The notes beneath the pieces were generated by a model. It made no database searches, was not told the origin of the DNA, and saw only the letters and a program-made list of their open reading frames with translations. From an uncultured Treponema sp. (lineage in GTDB: Bacteria; Spirochaetota; Spirochaetia; Treponematales; Treponemataceae): a stretch of DNA of 9,086 bases. Numbering within the stretch: position 1 is the stretch's first letter; every line of letters begins with the position of its first letter. Positions 7,607 to 9,086 of this stretch are shown here, piece after piece. The DNA lies in NCBI GenBank assembly GCA_937902445.1, contig CALELJ010000263.1:1-9086 (forward strand), in the 5' to 3' direction. The translations under genes and the position numbers were made by a program.

Positions 7607-9043
7607 ATGGCATTGACTAGTGTTTCACCTATTGATGGTCGCTACGAAGGTAAGACAAAGTGTCTTCAGGGATATTTCAGCGAGATGGCTCTTATGAGAT
7701 ATCGCATTTACACGGAAATCAATTATTTGATTAAGCTTCTTGAAACACCAATGCTTAAGGAACGCGTTAAAATTTCTGTAGATACTGCAAAGCTTCGTTC
7801 CATCATTGAGATTACAGAAGAAGATGCCGCCATCATCAAGGCATTTGAAACTACAGGTTACGACGGAACTCCTGCAACCAACCACGATGTCAAGGCAATC
7901 GAATATTTCATCAAGCGCAAGATCAAGGAAATGGGCATGGAAGAAATCCTTGAGTACGTTCATTTTGCCCTTACTTCCGAAGATATCAACAATATTTCTT
8001 ACGGACTTATGATTCGCGATGCAGTGAACAATGTTGTTGTTCCGGAAATTCTTACAATCTACGGAAAACTTTATTCGCTTGCAGTTGAACACAAGGATCT
8101 TTCAATGCTTGCCCGCACTCACGGTCAGCCTGCTACTCCTACAACTTTCGGAAAGGAAGTTCTGGTTTTTGTGAACCGCATGAAGGAAGAACTCTGCCAG
8201 CTTGGAAACATCGACATCCTTCTTAAGCTCAACGGCGCTACAGGTGGATTCAACGCACACAACTTTGTATTCCCTGAATTCGACTGGATCAACTTCAGCC
8301 ACGAGCTTATCAATTCTTTCAATGCGGAAATCACTCCACTTGAAAACGAATACATGCACACAAAGCCATTGAAGGTTCGCTTCAATCCTATCACAGCTCA
8401 GATTGAACCACACGATTCTTACCTGCGCGTATTTGACGGCGTAAAGAGAATCAACAACATCCTTACAGACTTTGCTATGGATACATGGCGCTACATTTCT
8501 GACGGATGGATCAAGCAGCGTGCAGTTGCAGGTGAAATCGGTTCAAGCGCAATGCCACACAAGGTTAACCCAATCGACTTTGAAAATGCGGAAGGAAACT
8601 TTGGCATGGCAAACGCAATGTTCGAATTCTTTGTACGCAAACTCTGCATCAGCCGTCTTCAGCGCGACCTTACAGATTCGACAGTAGAACGCAACATGGG
8701 TTGTGCTTTTGCTCACTCAATGATCGGTTACGCTTCACTTCAGAAGGGTCTCGGAAAAATTGAAGTCAACGCAGACAAGATTACAGAAGCTTTGGAAACA
8801 ACACCTGAAGTTCTTGCAGAAGCATACCAGAATCTTCTTCGCATGAGCGGTGTGGACAAGCCTTACGAACGCCTCAAGGAAATCACACGCGGCAAGAAAG
8901 TTTCTATCGAAGACTTCCACAACCTTGCAAAGAACCTTGATGTTGCAGACGATGTAAAGGCAAGACTTCTTGCAGCAACTCCACTCACTTACACAGGTTT
9001 GAGCGGGAAGATCGTCGAGCAGTTTGTTGCAAAGATAAACTAA
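7607..9043 (+). CDS. purB: Adenylosuccinate lyase (EC 4.3.2.2), E. coli-type PurB
   Basis: The enzyme catalyses two fumarate-releasing eliminations in the cytoplasm: SAICAR to AICAR in de novo IMP synthesis, and adenylosuccinate to AMP. The 478-residue product aligns end to end from memory with the 456-residue E. coli PurB. Visible landmarks are SPIDGRY (residues 7-13), TNHDVKAIEYF (from 91), TSEDINN (123-129), THGQPATP with the probable general-acid His172, QIEPHD (265-270), and the fumarase/aspartase superfamily signature GSSAMPHKVNP (312-322). Ser314 there corresponds to the catalytic E. coli Ser295. RDLTDSTVERN and KPYERLKEITRG near the C-terminus also match. The gene is intact, has its own promoter and RBS, and stands alone with no other pur gene in the window. 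The extra length comes partly from a short insert around residues 85-90 (YDGTPA) and from the stretch before QIEPHD (MHTKPLKVRFNP). Confidence 0.97.
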   Translation: MALTSVSPIDGRYEGKTKCLQGYFSEMALMRYRIYTEINYLIKLLETPMLKERVKISVDTAKLRSIIEITEEDAAIIKAFETTGYDGTPATNHDVKAIEYFIKRKIKEMGMEEILEYVHFALTSEDINNISYGLMIRDAVNNVVVPEILTIYGKLYSLAVEHKDLSMLARTHGQPATPTTFGKEVLVFVNRMKEELCQLGNIDILLKLNGATGGFNAHNFVFPEFDWINFSHELINSFNAEITPLENEYMHTKPLKVRFNPITAQIEPHDSYLRVFDGVKRINNILTDFAMDTWRYISDGWIKQRAVAGEIGSSAMPHKVNPIDFENAEGNFGMANAMFEFFVRKLCISRLQRDLTDSTVERNMGCAFAHSMIGYASLQKGLGKIEVNADKITEALETTPEVLAEAYQNLLRMSGVDKPYERLKEITRGKKVSIEDFHNLAKNLDVADDVKARLLAATPLTYTGLSGKIVEQFVAKIN

Positions 9044-9049
9044 AAATAG

Positions 9050-9082
9050 GCAGGGCTACTTCGACAAGCTCAGCAGCCCTGC
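9050..9082. repeat. Inverted repeat after purB with TTCGACAAGCTCAG core; possible terminator
   Basis: GCAGGGCT (9050-9057) and AGCCCTGC (9075-9082) form a perfect 8-bp stem starting six bases after the purB stop. The 17-nt loop contains TTCGACAAGCTCAG (9060-9073), a motif I recall as very common in intergenic hairpins of many bacteria. On the plus strand no T-run follows before the window ends, so a purB intrinsic terminator is not proven. On the minus strand the stem is followed by CTATTTTTAG, so it could end a convergent gene lying to the right. Confidence 0.55.
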
Positions 9083-9086
9083 GCAT

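Overview
The window looks like part of a spirochaete chromosome, most likely Treponema. This is an inference from four things: an overall GC near 40-45%, a very large secreted-type Ig-repeat protein, an E. coli-type adenylosuccinate lyase, and short GC-rich intergenic hairpin elements. No marker gene in the window settles the genus.

Layout. Positions 1-7382 are one uninterrupted plus-strand reading frame, already open at the left edge, so the 5' end of the gene (signal peptide, promoter, RBS) lies outside. The visible part is at least 2,459 residues. It is a chain of about a dozen Ig-like beta-sandwich modules, recognisable by recurring 'D..GN' and 'VD..AP' joints and with scattered EF-hand-like calcium loops. 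A TIG-like module and an Asn-rich linker follow, and the C-terminus is a roughly 500-residue region that I read as a seven-bladed beta-propeller. The gene is followed at once by a very strong intrinsic terminator (7411-7444).

The 224-bp gap 7383-7606 holds that terminator, a 96-bp GC-rich (64/96 bases) self-complementary element (7445-7540), and a near-consensus sigma-70 promoter (7551-7579) with an AGAGG ribosome-binding site. These drive purB (7607-9043), a complete adenylosuccinate lyase of 478 residues. After purB an 8-bp inverted repeat carrying the TTCGACAAGCTCAG motif runs to the right edge.

The two genes are separate transcription units and have no evident functional link: one is probably a cell-surface or secreted structural/binding protein, the other a cytoplasmic purine-biosynthesis enzyme. 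I see no tRNA, rRNA, CRISPR array, transposase or phage gene. The points most worth following are the Ig-propeller architecture, the marked change in base and codon use inside the giant gene, and the two intergenic repeat-like elements.
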